Shown one piece after another: positions 1 to 8,202 of a DNA stretch of 41,594 nucleotides (the first letter of the stretch is position 1; each line of letters begins with the position of its first letter). A model generated the notes under the pieces. That model did not search any database. It was not told the DNA's origin and saw only the letters and a list, made by a program, of their open reading frames with translations. Location of the stretch: the NCBI GenBank assembly GCA_029257865.1, contig JARIAN010000010.1, positions 1-41,594 on the forward strand, in the 5' to 3' direction. A program made the translations under genes and the position numbers. The DNA comes from Phocaeicola sp. Lineage in GTDB: Bacteria; Bacteroidota; Bacteroidia; Bacteroidales; Bacteroidaceae.

Positions 1-28
1 GTTGGTTTAACCAATTACTTAAACCAAC
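1..28. repeat. 10-bp perfect inverted repeat upstream of GH110 gene
   Basis: Arms GTTGGTTTAA (1-10) and TTAAACCAAC (19-28) are exact reverse complements around an 8-nt spacer, 39 bp before the GH110 start codon. A regulator operator is the simplest reading. It could also be the hairpin of a terminator belonging to a gene left of the window; no T-run follows it on the plus strand. Confidence 0.5.
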
Positions 29-67
29 TTCCATATTTATTATAATGACCTTAACTAGTCCAAACAA

Positions 68-1876
68 ATGAATTTTCTCAGCAAAACAATTATCTTATGT
101 AGTTTGTTTACAACCGGAACTATTGGAATCAACTTCCAGAACATCCGCGCGCAATCAATCAGAGTTTACGAAACAGCCCAATTCGGCATCAAGCCTGACA
201 GCAAGAAGAACATCTCGCCTCTCATCCAAAAGATGATACAGACAATCAAGAAGCAGCAACAGCCAGGCGATAGTATTGTCATCCGATTTGCCAAAGGAAA
301 ATATAACTTTCATGAAAAAGGTGCTGCCGTAAAAGAATATTATATCTCCAATCACGACCAGGTGAAATCTAAATATATCGGTATTGCATTGGAGGACTTG
401 AAGCGTACCACACTAGATGGGAATGGGGCTGAATTCATCTTCCATGGCCGCATGCTGCCTATCTCTTTATTGCGCTCAAACAATTGTACCCTGGAAAATT
501 TCAGCATCGATTTTGCCAACCCTCACATTGCACAGGTTACCATCACTGGAAATGACCCTAAAAACGGGATAACCTTTGAACCGGCACCATGGGTGAAATA
601 TCGTATCAGCAAAGATGGCACATTTGAAACTTATGGCTCATCCTGGAATATACAACCGGCATGGGGAATCGTATTCGAAGAAAAGACCAAACATGTTGTC
701 TACAACTCTGGCGACAGAGGATGCAACACTAAGGGATGTTACGAAATTGCACCCGGAAAAGTACGCGCACCTTATTGGAAAGACGACTGCCTGCAACCTG
801 GCACTCGATTCATCATGCGCGGATGGGGACGCCCTGCTCCTGGTATATTCCTCTCACATAATGAAAATACAATCTTGAATAACATCAAGGTACATTACGC
901 AGAAGGAATGGGGTTATTGGCTCAACTGTGCAACAACATCACATTAGAAAAATTCAATGTCTGCCTGAAAGGAGATAATGACCCACGCTATTTCACCACT
1001 CAGGCCGATGCTACCCACTTCTCTGGGTGCAAAGGAAAAATCATCTCATGCAACGGACTCTATGAAGGAATGATGGATGATGCCATCAATGTACATGGTA
1101 CTTATCTGAAAGTCATCAAACGAATTGACGACCATACTTTAGTAGGACGCTACATGCACGACCAGTCATGGGGATTTGAATGGGGAAAGAAAGGTGACGA
1201 AATACAGTTTATCCGCTCTAAAACAATGGAGCTAACAGATAAGAAGAATATAATAACAGACATCAAGCCATACGACAAGCCACAAATAGATGGAGCTAGA
1301 GAATTCGTTATCACGTTCAAAGAAACAATCGAAAAAGAAATTTCGGACAAAGAGGGTTATGGCATCGAAAATCTAACTTGGTCGCCCGAAGTAATCTTTG
1401 CCGGAAATACCATACGAAACAACCGTGCCCGTGGTGCCTTATTCAGCACTCCACGAAAAACGATTGTAGAAAACAATTTCTTTGACCACACCTCGGGTAC
1501 TGCCATTTTATTATGTGGCGACTGCAACGGATGGTTTGAGACTGGTGCCTGTCGCAATGTAATCATTCGCAACAACCATTTTGTCAACGCATTGACAAGC
1601 CTTTACCAGTTTACGGAAGCTGTCATTTCCATCTACCCGGAAATTCCAGATTTGAACAGACAAAGCAAATATTTCCACGGAGGAGAAAAAGAAGGTATTA
1701 TCATAGAGAACAACATTTTTGAAACCTTTGATGCACCCATCTTATATGCCAAGTCTATTGACGGATTGATTTTCCGCAATAATACCATCAAGCAAAACCA
1801 AGACTACCGTCCGTTCCATGGAAATACATCGCGCTTCAAACTGGAACGAGCCAACAATGTGTTCATTGCAGAATAA
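68..1876 (+). CDS. GH110 alpha-1,3-galactosidase, secreted beta-helix enzyme
   Basis: Predicted exo-acting alpha-galactosidase of glycoside hydrolase family 110, which removes terminal alpha-1,3-linked galactose from host glycans such as blood group B antigen. A hydrophobic leader with a likely cleavage site at RAQS (about residue 30) indicates export to the periplasm or outer membrane. The rest is right-handed beta-helix sequence with many N-rich turns (ENNFF, IIRNNHF, FRNNTI). The segment from TQADATHFSGC to EGMMDDAINVHGTYL is the family signature. D314, D337 and D338 have the same spacing as the three catalytic aspartates I recall from a characterised GH110 structure. Its 602 residues fit the family. 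It stands alone: no SusC/SusD or other glycosidase is visible, though its upstream neighbour lies outside the window. Family call is confident; exact linkage (1,3 or also 1,4) is inferred. Confidence 0.9.
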   Translation: MNFLSKTIILCSLFTTGTIGINFQNIRAQSIRVYETAQFGIKPDSKKNISPLIQKMIQTIKKQQQPGDSIVIRFAKGKYNFHEKGAAVKEYYISNHDQVKSKYIGIALEDLKRTTLDGNGAEFIFHGRMLPISLLRSNNCTLENFSIDFANPHIAQVTITGNDPKNGITFEPAPWVKYRISKDGTFETYGSSWNIQPAWGIVFEEKTKHVVYNSGDRGCNTKGCYEIAPGKVRAPYWKDDCLQPGTRFIMRGWGRPAPGIFLSHNENTILNNIKVHYAEGMGLLAQLCNNITLEKFNVCLKGDNDPRYFTTQADATHFSGCKGKIISCNGLYEGMMDDAINVHGTYLKVIKRIDDHTLVGRYMHDQSWGFEWGKKGDEIQFIRSKTMELTDKKNIITDIKPYDKPQIDGAREFVITFKETIEKEISDKEGYGIENLTWSPEVIFAGNTIRNNRARGALFSTPRKTIVENNFFDHTSGTAILLCGDCNGWFETGACRNVIIRNNHFVNALTSLYQFTEAVISIYPEIPDLNRQSKYFHGGEKEGIIIENNIFETFDAPILYAKSIDGLIFRNNTIKQNQDYRPFHGNTSRFKLERANNVFIAE

Positions 1877-1895
1877 AGAATGACTATATAAAAAC

Positions 1896-1942
1896 AAAAG
1901 GGGAAGGATTTATTAAAAATAGATCTTTCCCTTTACTTTTTC
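1896..1942. terminator. Bidirectional terminator between GH110 and folE
   Basis: An AAAGGGGAAGGAT arm and an ATCTTTCCCTTT arm form an imperfect GC-containing hairpin, followed on the plus strand by a T-rich run and preceded by A-rich sequence for the opposite strand. It lies between two convergent genes. Confidence 0.55.
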
Positions 1943-1977
1943 AAATCATTGACCACTTCAATACTATCCACTGAAAA

Positions 1978-2568
1978 TCAGCCTCTGCTTATCAGATTCA
2001 TAAATTCCTCGCGAGTCTTTGCTTGATTGAAGGCTCCGGTAAAATCAGAAGTAGTGGTTACCGAGTTCTGCTTTTCCACTCCTCTCATCTGCATACACAT
2101 ATGCTTTGCCTCTACCACAACCATAACCCCCAACGGATTGAGAGCTTCCTGTATACATTCCTTTATCTGAAGAGTCATGCGCTCCTGTACTTGCAGTCGA
2201 TGAGAAAAGATGTCTACCACTCTTGCTATCTTACTCAAGCCTGTAATATAGCCGTTCGGAATGTAAGCCACATGGACTTTCCCATAAAAAGGCAATATGT
2301 GATGTTCACACATCGAGAAGAAATCAATATCCTTCACAATTACCATCTGATTATATTCCTCTTTAAACTTGGCAGCCAACAACACCGCCTTCGGGTCAAC
2401 TTCATAGCCTCTGGTCAGTGTAAGCATTGCCTTAGCTACTCGTTCAGGGGTTTTCAACAAACCTTCACGCTGAGGATCTTCACCCAAGGTAGCAAGAATT
2501 TCATGATAATGGTACATCAGTTTCTGTACCTTTTCCTCCGGAAATTTAAGCAAGTTAGTGTCTATCAT
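1978..2568 (-). CDS. folE: GTP cyclohydrolase I (FolE, type IA)
   Basis: Converts GTP to 7,8-dihydroneopterin triphosphate, the first step of folate synthesis and also the entry to queuosine and other 7-deazapurines. The zinc ligands are visible as C87 and C158 with H89/H90 in the [10 protein letters not shown] motif. The downstream segments [25 protein letters not shown] and MCMQMRGV are diagnostic of the T-fold type IA enzyme. Length of 196 aa is normal for the family. The start codon overlaps the stop of the upstream SPOR gene by one base (TAATG), which indicates translational coupling. It is the last gene of the DUF1599-DoxX-tpiA-SPOR-folE cluster. The product is cytoplasmic. Confidence 0.97.
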   Translation of the reverse strand: MIDTNLLKFPEEKVQKLMYHYHEILATLGEDPQREGLLKTPERVAKAMLTLTRGYEVDPKAVLLAAKFKEEYNQMVIVKDIDFFSMCEHHILPFYGKVHVAYIPNGYITGLSKIARVVDIFSHRLQVQERMTLQIKECIQEALNPLGVMVVVEAKHMCMQMRGVEKQNSVTTTSDFTGAFNQAKTREEFMNLISRG

Positions 2569-3026
2569 TATTCTATTGGTATATTAATTTGTTCACGTAC
2601 TATGGCCACCTCCTTCAAGATGCCACTTTCCTTTAGCATACGCATAGTGGCGTGTGCTTCTTCTATACTTTTAAAGTCACCCACCCTGCATAGCCACCGA
2701 GGAGGCTGAAAATAGGTATAGACGGGCATTTCTGGAAAATCCTTACGGATTTTTTCTGCTATACTAGTAGCTTCTTCACGGGCAGAACGAGAATTATTGC
2801 CGGCATACACCTGAACTCTGAACCCTCTAGCCTTGAGTACATTTCTCTTGTCTGCCGAAGACACTATCGAATACTTCACCCCTATCAAAGAAGTGATGAA
2901 AGCACTCTGGTGAATGGTGACCTTTCCTTGACCCGGACGATTCGCCTGCAAATTATCTACGATATTACGTTGGGCTGAAGCCGAAACAGCAAACAATAAA
3001 GAAAAAAATAATACAAATGTTTTCAT
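2568..3026 (-). CDS. SPOR-domain protein, exported
   Basis: A 152-aa protein with a cleavable signal peptide (hydrophobic residues 3-17, cleavage near SASAQ) and one C-terminal SPOR domain of about residues 65-145. The domain shows the typical pattern: GFRVQVYAG near its start, then [32 protein letters not shown], and [17 protein letters not shown] domains bind denuded septal peptidoglycan glycan strands, so a periplasmic cell-wall or division role is likely, but no enzymatic domain is attached. It lies 210 bp after tpiA and is coupled to folE by a one-base overlap. Confidence 0.87.
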   Translation of the reverse strand: MKTFVLFFSLLFAVSASAQRNIVDNLQANRPGQGKVTIHQSAFITSLIGVKYSIVSSADKRNVLKARGFRVQVYAGNNSRSAREEATSIAEKIRKDFPEMPVYTYFQPPRWLCRVGDFKSIEEAHATMRMLKESGILKEVAIVREQINIPIE

Positions 3027-3117
3027 CTGTCCGATGGATTATAAATGCTCCGCAGACACCTCTTGCATGAACGTATATGATTATACCGGTATGCGAAACA
3101 TCAGTTTAACAAACAAG

Positions 3118-3148
3118 ACGTACGGTGGACATCTGTCCCACCGTACGT
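3118..3148 (-). terminator. Hairpin between tpiA and the SPOR gene (possible terminator or attenuator)
   Basis: Arms ACGTACGGTGG (3118-3128) and CCACCGTACGT (3138-3148) are an exact 11-bp inverted repeat with a 9-nt loop. On the minus strand it is followed by TCTTGTTTGTT, only moderately T-rich. It lies in the 210-bp gap after tpiA, so it may partly end tpiA transcription or be an RNA-stability element. I found no convincing TAnnTTTG box between it and the SPOR gene. Confidence 0.45.
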
Positions 3149-3236
3149 TATTTTGAGATTCAACCAATAATGAAGTATTTCCCTCTTCTATCCAACTATC
3201 ACCAGGCAATTTCAAAAAGAGGTCCTCCATCATCAA

Positions 3237-3992
3237 TTATTTGAATGCATCAATGATACCTTTGAAGTCAGCCACTTTCAATGCAGCACCACCAATCAAA
3301 CCACCATCTACATCAGGATTAGCGAACAATTCTTTTGCATTTGAAGGCTTGCAGCTACCACCGTAAAGGATAGAAGTGTTATCAGCAACTTCCTGGCCAT
3401 ATTTAGCAGCGACCAAAGAACGGATGTGTGCGTGGATTTCCTGAGCCTGAGCAGGAGTAGCAGTCTTACCTGTACCGATAGCCCATACTGGTTCGTAAGC
3501 CAAGATTACTTTAGAGAAATCTTCAGCAGACAAAGAGAATACAGAAGCCAACTGAGCTTCTACCACTTCATTCTGCTTGTTTGCTTCACGTTCTTCCAAA
3601 ACTTCACCGATACAGAAGATTGGCTGCAAGTTGTTAGCCAAAGCCAATTTAACTTTTTCTTCCAGGATTTCAACTGTTTCGTGATAGTAAGCACGGCGTT
3701 CAGAGTGACCCAAGATTACATACTGAGCACCAGTAGAAGCTACCATTTCTGCAGAAACTTCACCAGTGAAAGCACCAGATACTTTGTCTGCACAGTTTTC
3801 AGCACCTACACCAATCACAGCGCTGTCTACCAATGGAGTTACAGAAGCCAAGTGGATGAATGGAGTACAGATGATTACACCACAGTTTGGTTTGTCTGCA
3901 ACCAATGCTTCATTCAATTCTTTTGCCAAAGCGATACCTTCCTGCAGGTTCTTGTTCATTTTCCAGTTACCTGCTACAATGTTTTTTCTCAT
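3237..3992 (-). CDS. tpiA: Triosephosphate isomerase
   Basis: Interconverts dihydroxyacetone phosphate and glyceraldehyde 3-phosphate in glycolysis and gluconeogenesis. All family hallmarks are present: GNWKMN with catalytic Lys11, ILGHSERR with the catalytic histidine, [15 protein letters not shown] with the catalytic glutamate and flexible loop 6, and the phosphate-binding ILYGGS and GGLIGGAAL segments. Length of 251 aa is normal. The cytoplasmic enzyme is encoded between the DoxX-like membrane protein gene (34 bp upstream) and the SPOR gene, an association I regard as common in Bacteroides rather than evidence of a joint pathway. Confidence 0.98.
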   Translation of the reverse strand: MRKNIVAGNWKMNKNLQEGIALAKELNEALVADKPNCGVIICTPFIHLASVTPLVDSAVIGVGAENCADKVSGAFTGEVSAEMVASTGAQYVILGHSERRAYYHETVEILEEKVKLALANNLQPIFCIGEVLEEREANKQNEVVEAQLASVFSLSAEDFSKVILAYEPVWAIGTGKTATPAQAQEIHAHIRSLVAAKYGQEVADNTSILYGGSCKPSNAKELFANPDVDGGLIGGAALKVADFKGIIDAFK

Positions 3993-4026
3993 TTTGTTTA
4001 ATTTTAAAGGGTTAATATATCCAATA

Positions 4027-5334
4027 TTATATATCTTCTTTTGTCTTTTCTTGCTTTCGGCTACGCCATTTCAGCCAAAGCAAATCAGCCATACTCAACA
4101 GGAACAGCGGGGCTACAAACCATATTGTCAACCCCAGCAACTTATGTGCCACCGACTTCACCTCCAACTTTCCTAACGGAATCTTGTCTAATGAGTCATA
4201 GAGTTGATACTCATCGGGAATATTCTCTGAGCTCCACTTGTTCAAGATAACTCCCTCTTTCAGGAGCATCAAGCCCGGATTCGACCGAACCATCGTCTTT
4301 AGAGTGATGTCATCTGCCAAAGCAAAAGGATATTCCGCACCGGTATCTTCCTGCCAGGCCGCAATACTCTCGTCGGAAGAAGAAGTCAGGCAAAGGAACC
4401 GATAGCCATGCTCCATGCTGTAGTCGAAAACTTCGTTTATCAAATCCATCCCACTCTCGTCTGCTTCCGAAAGATAAGGTGCGACCAACAGGAAAGTATA
4501 TCCTTTATCATCCAGAATTTCATCTGTAAGGTCGGAACCATCCTCATACGACATAATGGAAAAGTTCTGCACCGGAGGCTCATATCCCTTTTCTTTCACC
4601 TTCGTCCGCGAATCGACAAATGTCCAAGTAGAATCTGTGGGGAAATTATCAATTGTAAACTCTTTCTCTACCCCTTCTTTCGAATAGATAAAAGTCGTTT
4701 CATATACAGTGGGGTTCTTTCCTTCGGGTATCTCCATGCCTGCACGGATATCGGCACCTATATAATAAGGTCGGAAATCAAAGACCGGCAACTCCTTAAT
4801 AGAATAAATGGTATAGAAGATTACGAAAACTATCCCATACAGGGCCACCAGCCAATCCACTTTATGCGTCACCAGTTTCACGATAAGTGTTTTTCGCCAT
4901 CTATACAATGAAACAGCCATAACCAGCAAGACCACATTCTTCAAAAAAGTCTCCCAGTTTGACAAGACAAGCACATCACCAAAGCATCCACAGTCGGATA
5001 TCGGATTGGCAATGGCAAGCCATAAGGTAAGTGGGGTCATAAACGACATCAAAGCCAGCACAAGAGATGGAGCCACCCGCCGGTGTATACCGAAAAACAG
5101 ATAAAATCCGAGAGCAAATTCCAAAATCCCTAGACACATGGCCATCAGATAAGGAACTGCAAAAGGAGTATAAGCCATCAGCCCCCAGGCCTCAAGGTAG
5201 TCTTGAATCTTATATACAGTACCCAGAGGGTCATTTGCCTTGACAAATCCCGAGAAAACAAATACCCCCGCCAAGAAAAAGCGGCAGATATTCACCCATA
5301 CTACTATTGCTATATGTATCTTCTTACTCTCCAA
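4027..5334 (-). CDS. MauE/DoxX-like membrane protein with thioredoxin-like C-terminal domain
   Basis: A 435-aa membrane protein. Residues 8-155 hold four hydrophobic helices of the DoxX/MauE type with the motif [10 protein letters not shown] (C115, C117). A fifth helix follows ([18 protein letters not shown]). A soluble region of about 210 residues comes next, whose second half reads like a thioredoxin-fold protein: [11 protein letters not shown], then [11 protein letters not shown], then [16 protein letters not shown]. The family CXXC is absent. A last helix near the C-terminus is followed by a Lys/Arg-rich tail. MauE proteins are linked to disulfide handling, so a redox role using the CGC cysteines is plausible but unproven. 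The 5' end overlaps the DUF1599 gene by 11 bp, so the two are probably translationally coupled. Confidence 0.82.
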   Translation of the reverse strand: MESKKIHIAIVVWVNICRFFLAGVFVFSGFVKANDPLGTVYKIQDYLEAWGLMAYTPFAVPYLMAMCLGILEFALGFYLFFGIHRRVAPSLVLALMSFMTPLTLWLAIANPISDCGCFGDVLVLSNWETFLKNVVLLVMAVSLYRWRKTLIVKLVTHKVDWLVALYGIVFVIFYTIYSIKELPVFDFRPYYIGADIRAGMEIPEGKNPTVYETTFIYSKEGVEKEFTIDNFPTDSTWTFVDSRTKVKEKGYEPPVQNFSIMSYEDGSDLTDEILDDKGYTFLLVAPYLSEADESGMDLINEVFDYSMEHGYRFLCLTSSSDESIAAWQEDTGAEYPFALADDITLKTMVRSNPGLMLLKEGVILNKWSSENIPDEYQLYDSLDKIPLGKLEVKSVAHKLLGLTIWFVAPLFLLSMADLLWLKWRSRKQEKTKEDI

Positions 5335-5866
5335 ATTCCAGCTTTATCAATCCAAACACCGAATAGTTTATCATATCCATATAATTGGCATCTACACCTT
5401 CCGATACCAAAGTAGCCCCACTCAGCAACTCTATCTGCTTGGTGCGGTATATCTTCATCAATATCAGGTCGGTATAAGAAGTAATGCGCATGCTTCTCCA
5501 TGCCTCATCATAGTCATGGTTCTTGGCCAGCATCAGCTCCAACGCACTTTGAGCATAACGGTCATACAACGCCATCACTTCATCTACACTCAAATCGTCT
5601 GTTTCAGCATAACCCTTTTCCAACTGGATAAGACCGATGATTCCGTAATTCACGATAGCGATAAACTCCGAGCGGACACCTTCATCCACCAAAGCCACCC
5701 CTTTCGTTTCAATACTCCGAATACGGTTTGCCTTAATAAATATCTGGTCAGTCACAGAAGACGGACGCATGATACGCCATGCAGCCCCATAATCATGTAA
5801 TTTCTTGACAAACAAGTCACGACACAACGCGATGACATGCTCAAACTGTTGTTTTGTTTCCTTCAT
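5324..5866 (-). CDS. DUF1599 protein, two tandem domain copies
   Basis: A 180-aa soluble protein made of two repeats with a 93-residue period. HDYGAAWRIMRP (from residue 24) matches HDYDEAWRSMRI (from residue 117), and VALVDEGVRSEFIAIVNYG matches ATLVSEGVDANYMDMINYS. Over the first 30 aligned residues I count 16 identities. This is the DUF1599 family, which I recall also being named a nucleotide-modification-associated domain; no activity is established. The conserved H-D-Y, A-W-R and T-D residues could be a metal or ligand site. It is the first gene of the operon running to folE and overlaps the DoxX-like gene by 11 bp. The strong promoter match 26 bp upstream supports this start. Confidence 0.85.
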   Translation of the reverse strand: MKETKQQFEHVIALCRDLFVKKLHDYGAAWRIMRPSSVTDQIFIKANRIRSIETKGVALVDEGVRSEFIAIVNYGIIGLIQLEKGYAETDDLSVDEVMALYDRYAQSALELMLAKNHDYDEAWRSMRITSYTDLILMKIYRTKQIELLSGATLVSEGVDANYMDMINYSVFGLIKLEFGE

Positions 5867-5891
5867 ATATAAAATTGCTGATTAAGCGTGA

Positions 5892-5923
5892 CAAAGTTAG
5901 TGTTTTTAAAAGAACCAAACAAA
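5892..5923 (-). promoter_or_regulatory. Promoter of the DUF1599-DoxX-tpiA-SPOR-folE operon
   Basis: On the minus strand TAACTTTG (5892-5899) matches the Bacteroidota -7 consensus TAnnTTTG, and TTTG (5920-5923) sits 20 bp upstream as the -33 box. Both elements and spacing are ideal. Confidence 0.75.
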
Positions 5924-5950
5924 AAAATGCACCAAGTTTCGCGCGCCATC

Positions 5951-6003
5951 AAAAACAAAAGGATTAAAGTACCGCTTCATGCAAGAAACCATACTTTAAT
6001 CCT
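5951..6003 (-). terminator. Terminator after the M23/LysM gene
   Basis: Arms AGGATTAAAGTA (5960-5971) and TACTTTAATCCT (5992-6003) are an exact 12-bp inverted repeat with a 20-nt loop. On the minus strand they are followed by TTTTGTTTTTG. It lies 55 bp after the stop of the peptidase gene. Confidence 0.75.
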
Positions 6004-6057
6004 TCTATCTAGTTATTTTCTTTTGATTATCATCTAGAAATCAATAACTTCCGCCTG

Positions 6058-6966
6058 TCACGAACACTTCAACACCTGACCGATACGCAACGTAGAAGTC
6101 TTCCTGATACCATTGATTCGACACAGATGATCGACCGACAGACGATACTTAGCTGCAATGCGCCCCAACGTATCTCCCGAACGCACCTTATGGTATCGGA
6201 TAGCTACTTTCACTGCTTCTGCCGCTCCCGATTTACCATCCTTCACGGCTACAAGTGCACGGTTACGCTGATAAGTATTCATATTAGCTCCACGAATAAA
6301 AAGATAGCTATCTGCCACTACATCCTGCAAAGGGAAGTTGAACATAAACTCCGGATTAATCACTTCACCCAAGAATCTTGTTTCGAAATGCAAATGAGAA
6401 CCAGTTGAACGTCCGGTATTTCCACCCAAACCAATAGGGTCACCAGCCTTTACGTACTCATCTTCCTTGACAATCTGCTTTGACAAGTGCCCGTAAATAG
6501 TTTCCAGCCCATTGTCGTGACGAATCACCACATACTTGCCATAACCACGTCTTTCATACTTTACCATGCGGATGCGTCCGTCAAATGCAGCACGTATTGT
6601 ATCGCCGATATACACCTTGATATCCAGCCCATTGTGCATTCTTCTCCAACGAGGACCACACTTGGATGTGATTTTAGTATGCGTGGTAGGCATACAGAAA
6701 TTAGTCAAATCAATACGGAAACTATCAGGAATCTGAACGGTTTCGCCATAAGCGTGTACACGCTCATTGCTCCAATTAGGATATAGACTATAAGCAGGAT
6801 AAACTGCCTGTTCTGCTTTAATCTGGCGAATCAACGCCAACGAGTCTACCGCCTTCAACTTGCGGTCAATAGGAGCCTGGCGTGCCAGCAAATCCTGTCC
6901 GGATACACTTATGCTGACCAATGCCATCGCAGCCAGAGCTACCGTTCTAATACGTTTGAAAATCAT
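6058..6966 (-). CDS. M23 metallopeptidase with LysM domain, exported
   Basis: Likely peptidoglycan endopeptidase or a LytM-type activator in the periplasm. An N-terminal hydrophobic leader (about residues 5-23, ending SVSGQ) precedes the M23 domain at about residues 95-205. The zinc ligands and catalytic histidines are complete: H111 and D115 in HNGLDIK, H160 in IYGHL, and H191/H193 in HLHFE. This predicts an active enzyme rather than a degenerate scaffold. A C-terminal LysM domain (about residues 255-302) carries VRSGDTLGRIAAKY and should bind glycan strands. The gene is monocistronic: it has its own terminator downstream and diverges from the zinc metallopeptidase gene. Confidence 0.94.
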   Translation of the reverse strand: MIFKRIRTVALAAMALVSISVSGQDLLARQAPIDRKLKAVDSLALIRQIKAEQAVYPAYSLYPNWSNERVHAYGETVQIPDSFRIDLTNFCMPTTHTKITSKCGPRWRRMHNGLDIKVYIGDTIRAAFDGRIRMVKYERRGYGKYVVIRHDNGLETIYGHLSKQIVKEDEYVKAGDPIGLGGNTGRSTGSHLHFETRFLGEVINPEFMFNFPLQDVVADSYLFIRGANMNTYQRNRALVAVKDGKSGAAEAVKVAIRYHKVRSGDTLGRIAAKYRLSVDHLCRINGIRKTSTLRIGQVLKCS

Positions 6967-7119
6967 TTTTTGTCTTTATCTATTTTTCAGCCAGCACCTA
7001 CAACATAACATATAAAAACATTATAATCTCACTTATATTTTAGGTGTTGGCATCGGTAATTAATTACAAAACCACTTAGTTGTTTTTTGCGTCAATTTTG
7101 TTTTTTTGCAAAAGTGTCC

Positions 7120-7127
7120 CAAATATA
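7120..7127 (-). promoter_or_regulatory. Candidate -7 box for the M23/LysM gene
   Basis: Minus-strand TATATTTG matches TAnnTTTG about 150 bp before the start codon. No good -33 TTTG lies at the expected spacing, so this is tentative. It would give a long leader rich in A and T. Confidence 0.35.
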
Positions 7128-7414
7128 ACCTTTTTATATGAGATAACCATACGCAATTAACTATTTTTCAAGTATTTTACAACGAATGGTCTGAACAATA
7201 TCCAATTACATGACAAATCATCCGCCTCTCTCTTTCTCCTCCACCGCCACTTGCCTGGCAAGACACACCCAAAGAAACCTCGTATGTCCAAAAACAACAA
7301 TTCTAGTTAATAATCATAAAAAGCCCAGCATAACTCTGACATTCTCTCCTTTTTTTTCTATTTTGGCAAAGTTTTTGTATTTTAAGAAATATCATTATTA
7401 ACTAGAAAAAGAAT
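7128..7414. other. Divergent intergenic region, no gene
   Basis: Part of the 448-bp gap (6967-7414) between the divergent M23 and zinc-peptidase genes. The gap also holds a 12-bp palindrome GTAATTAATTAC (about 7055-7066). A 63-codon ORF at 7210-7401 has no family features and I reject it. I found no full promoter match for the plus-strand gene. Confidence 0.5.
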
Positions 7415-8089
7415 ATGTACTGGATTTTATTTATCGGCATTGCCATTCTCAGCTATCTTGTGCAAGCCAACCTGAAAAACAAATTTGAACGATACTCCCA
7501 AATGCCTCTTCAAAACGGCATGACAGGAAGAGACGTAGCCGAAAAAATGCTGCGCGACAATGGTATCTACGATGTCAGAGTAACCAGCACACCGGGTATG
7601 CTCACCGACCACTATAACCCGACCAACAAGACAGTCAACCTCAGCGACGATGTCTACGCTTCGTGCAGTGTGGCTGCAGCAGCTGTAGCAGCCCACGAAT
7701 GTGGACACGCCATCCAGCATGCCCGTGCATATGCCCCCTTGCAAATGCGCTCGGCACTGGTCCCGGTCGTACAGTTCTCTTCCAGCATCGTATCATGGGT
7801 CATCTTGGCGGGAATCTTCATGGTCAACAGTTTCCCACAACTGCTCCTCATCGGAATCTGCCTGTTTGCTATGACCACCCTGTTCAGTTTCGTCACCCTT
7901 CCTGTTGAGATAGACGCCAGCCGCAGAGCACTGGTTTGGCTCAAGAGCGCAGGCATCACCAATGCCTACAACCATAACCAGGCACAAGATGCCTTGAAAT
8001 CGGCCGCATATACTTATGTGGTGGCCGCCTTGAGTTCACTCGCCACACTCATTTACTATATTATGATATTAAACAACCGCCGCGACTAA
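7415..8089 (+). CDS. Membrane-bound zinc metallopeptidase (YugP/Zn_peptidase_2 family)
   Basis: A 224-aa integral membrane protein. An N-terminal helix (residues 2-17) is followed by a cytoplasmic domain with the zincin motif HECGHAIQH (H94, E95, H98) and the upstream pattern [14 protein letters not shown]. Two or three more hydrophobic helices follow (from [29 protein letters not shown], and near the C-terminus). [11 protein letters not shown] contains the likely third zinc ligand, glutamate. The family is widespread and neutral-protease-like, but its substrate is unknown. The start is supported by the family N-terminus (short hydrophobic helix then SxMPLxNGMTG). It ends 29 bp before a strong terminator and is probably monocistronic. 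Confidence 0.9.
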   Translation: MYWILFIGIAILSYLVQANLKNKFERYSQMPLQNGMTGRDVAEKMLRDNGIYDVRVTSTPGMLTDHYNPTNKTVNLSDDVYASCSVAAAAVAAHECGHAIQHARAYAPLQMRSALVPVVQFSSSIVSWVILAGIFMVNSFPQLLLIGICLFAMTTLFSFVTLPVEIDASRRALVWLKSAGITNAYNHNQAQDALKSAAYTYVVAALSSLATLIYYIMILNNRRD

Positions 8090-8118
8090 CTTGTCCGCGG
8101 CTTACAGAAAATAAATTG

Positions 8119-8151
8119 CCAGCAGCTTACTTTAAAGCTGCTGGTTTTTTT
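8119..8151 (+). terminator. Intrinsic terminator after the zinc peptidase gene
   Basis: Exact 10-bp stem CCAGCAGCTT (8119-8128) / AAGCTGCTGG (8135-8144) with a 6-nt loop and seven T residues directly after. Its position argues against any hisS start upstream of 8152. Confidence 0.92.
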
Positions 8152-8167
8152 ATTCGGATTTTTGATG

Positions 8168-8175
8168 TAAATTTG
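8168..8175 (+). promoter_or_regulatory. hisS promoter -7 box
   Basis: TAAATTTG matches TAnnTTTG, 27 bp before the hisS ATG and just after the preceding terminator. The -33 position falls in the terminator T-run (TTTT near 8145), a weak match. Confidence 0.6.
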
Positions 8176-8202
8176 CAACAATTAATTATAAAACACTATC
8201 TT

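Noticed and set aside
2023-2709. 228-codon plus-strand open frame antisense to folE and the SPOR gene
   Set aside because: It spans two well-identified genes on the other strand, has no family motif, and its composition is that of a reverse-complement shadow.
3426-4001. 191-codon plus-strand frame antisense to tpiA
   Set aside because: Sequence is rich in F, S and Y as expected from the complement of a highly biased tpiA; no homology-like features.
7210-7401. 63-codon ORF upstream of the zinc peptidase
   Set aside because: Low-complexity composition, no promoter match, and it lies where a leader or promoter is expected.
8116-8202. N-terminal extension of hisS
   Set aside because: It overlaps the terminator hairpin and the promoter -7 box; family homologues start at [14 protein letters not shown].
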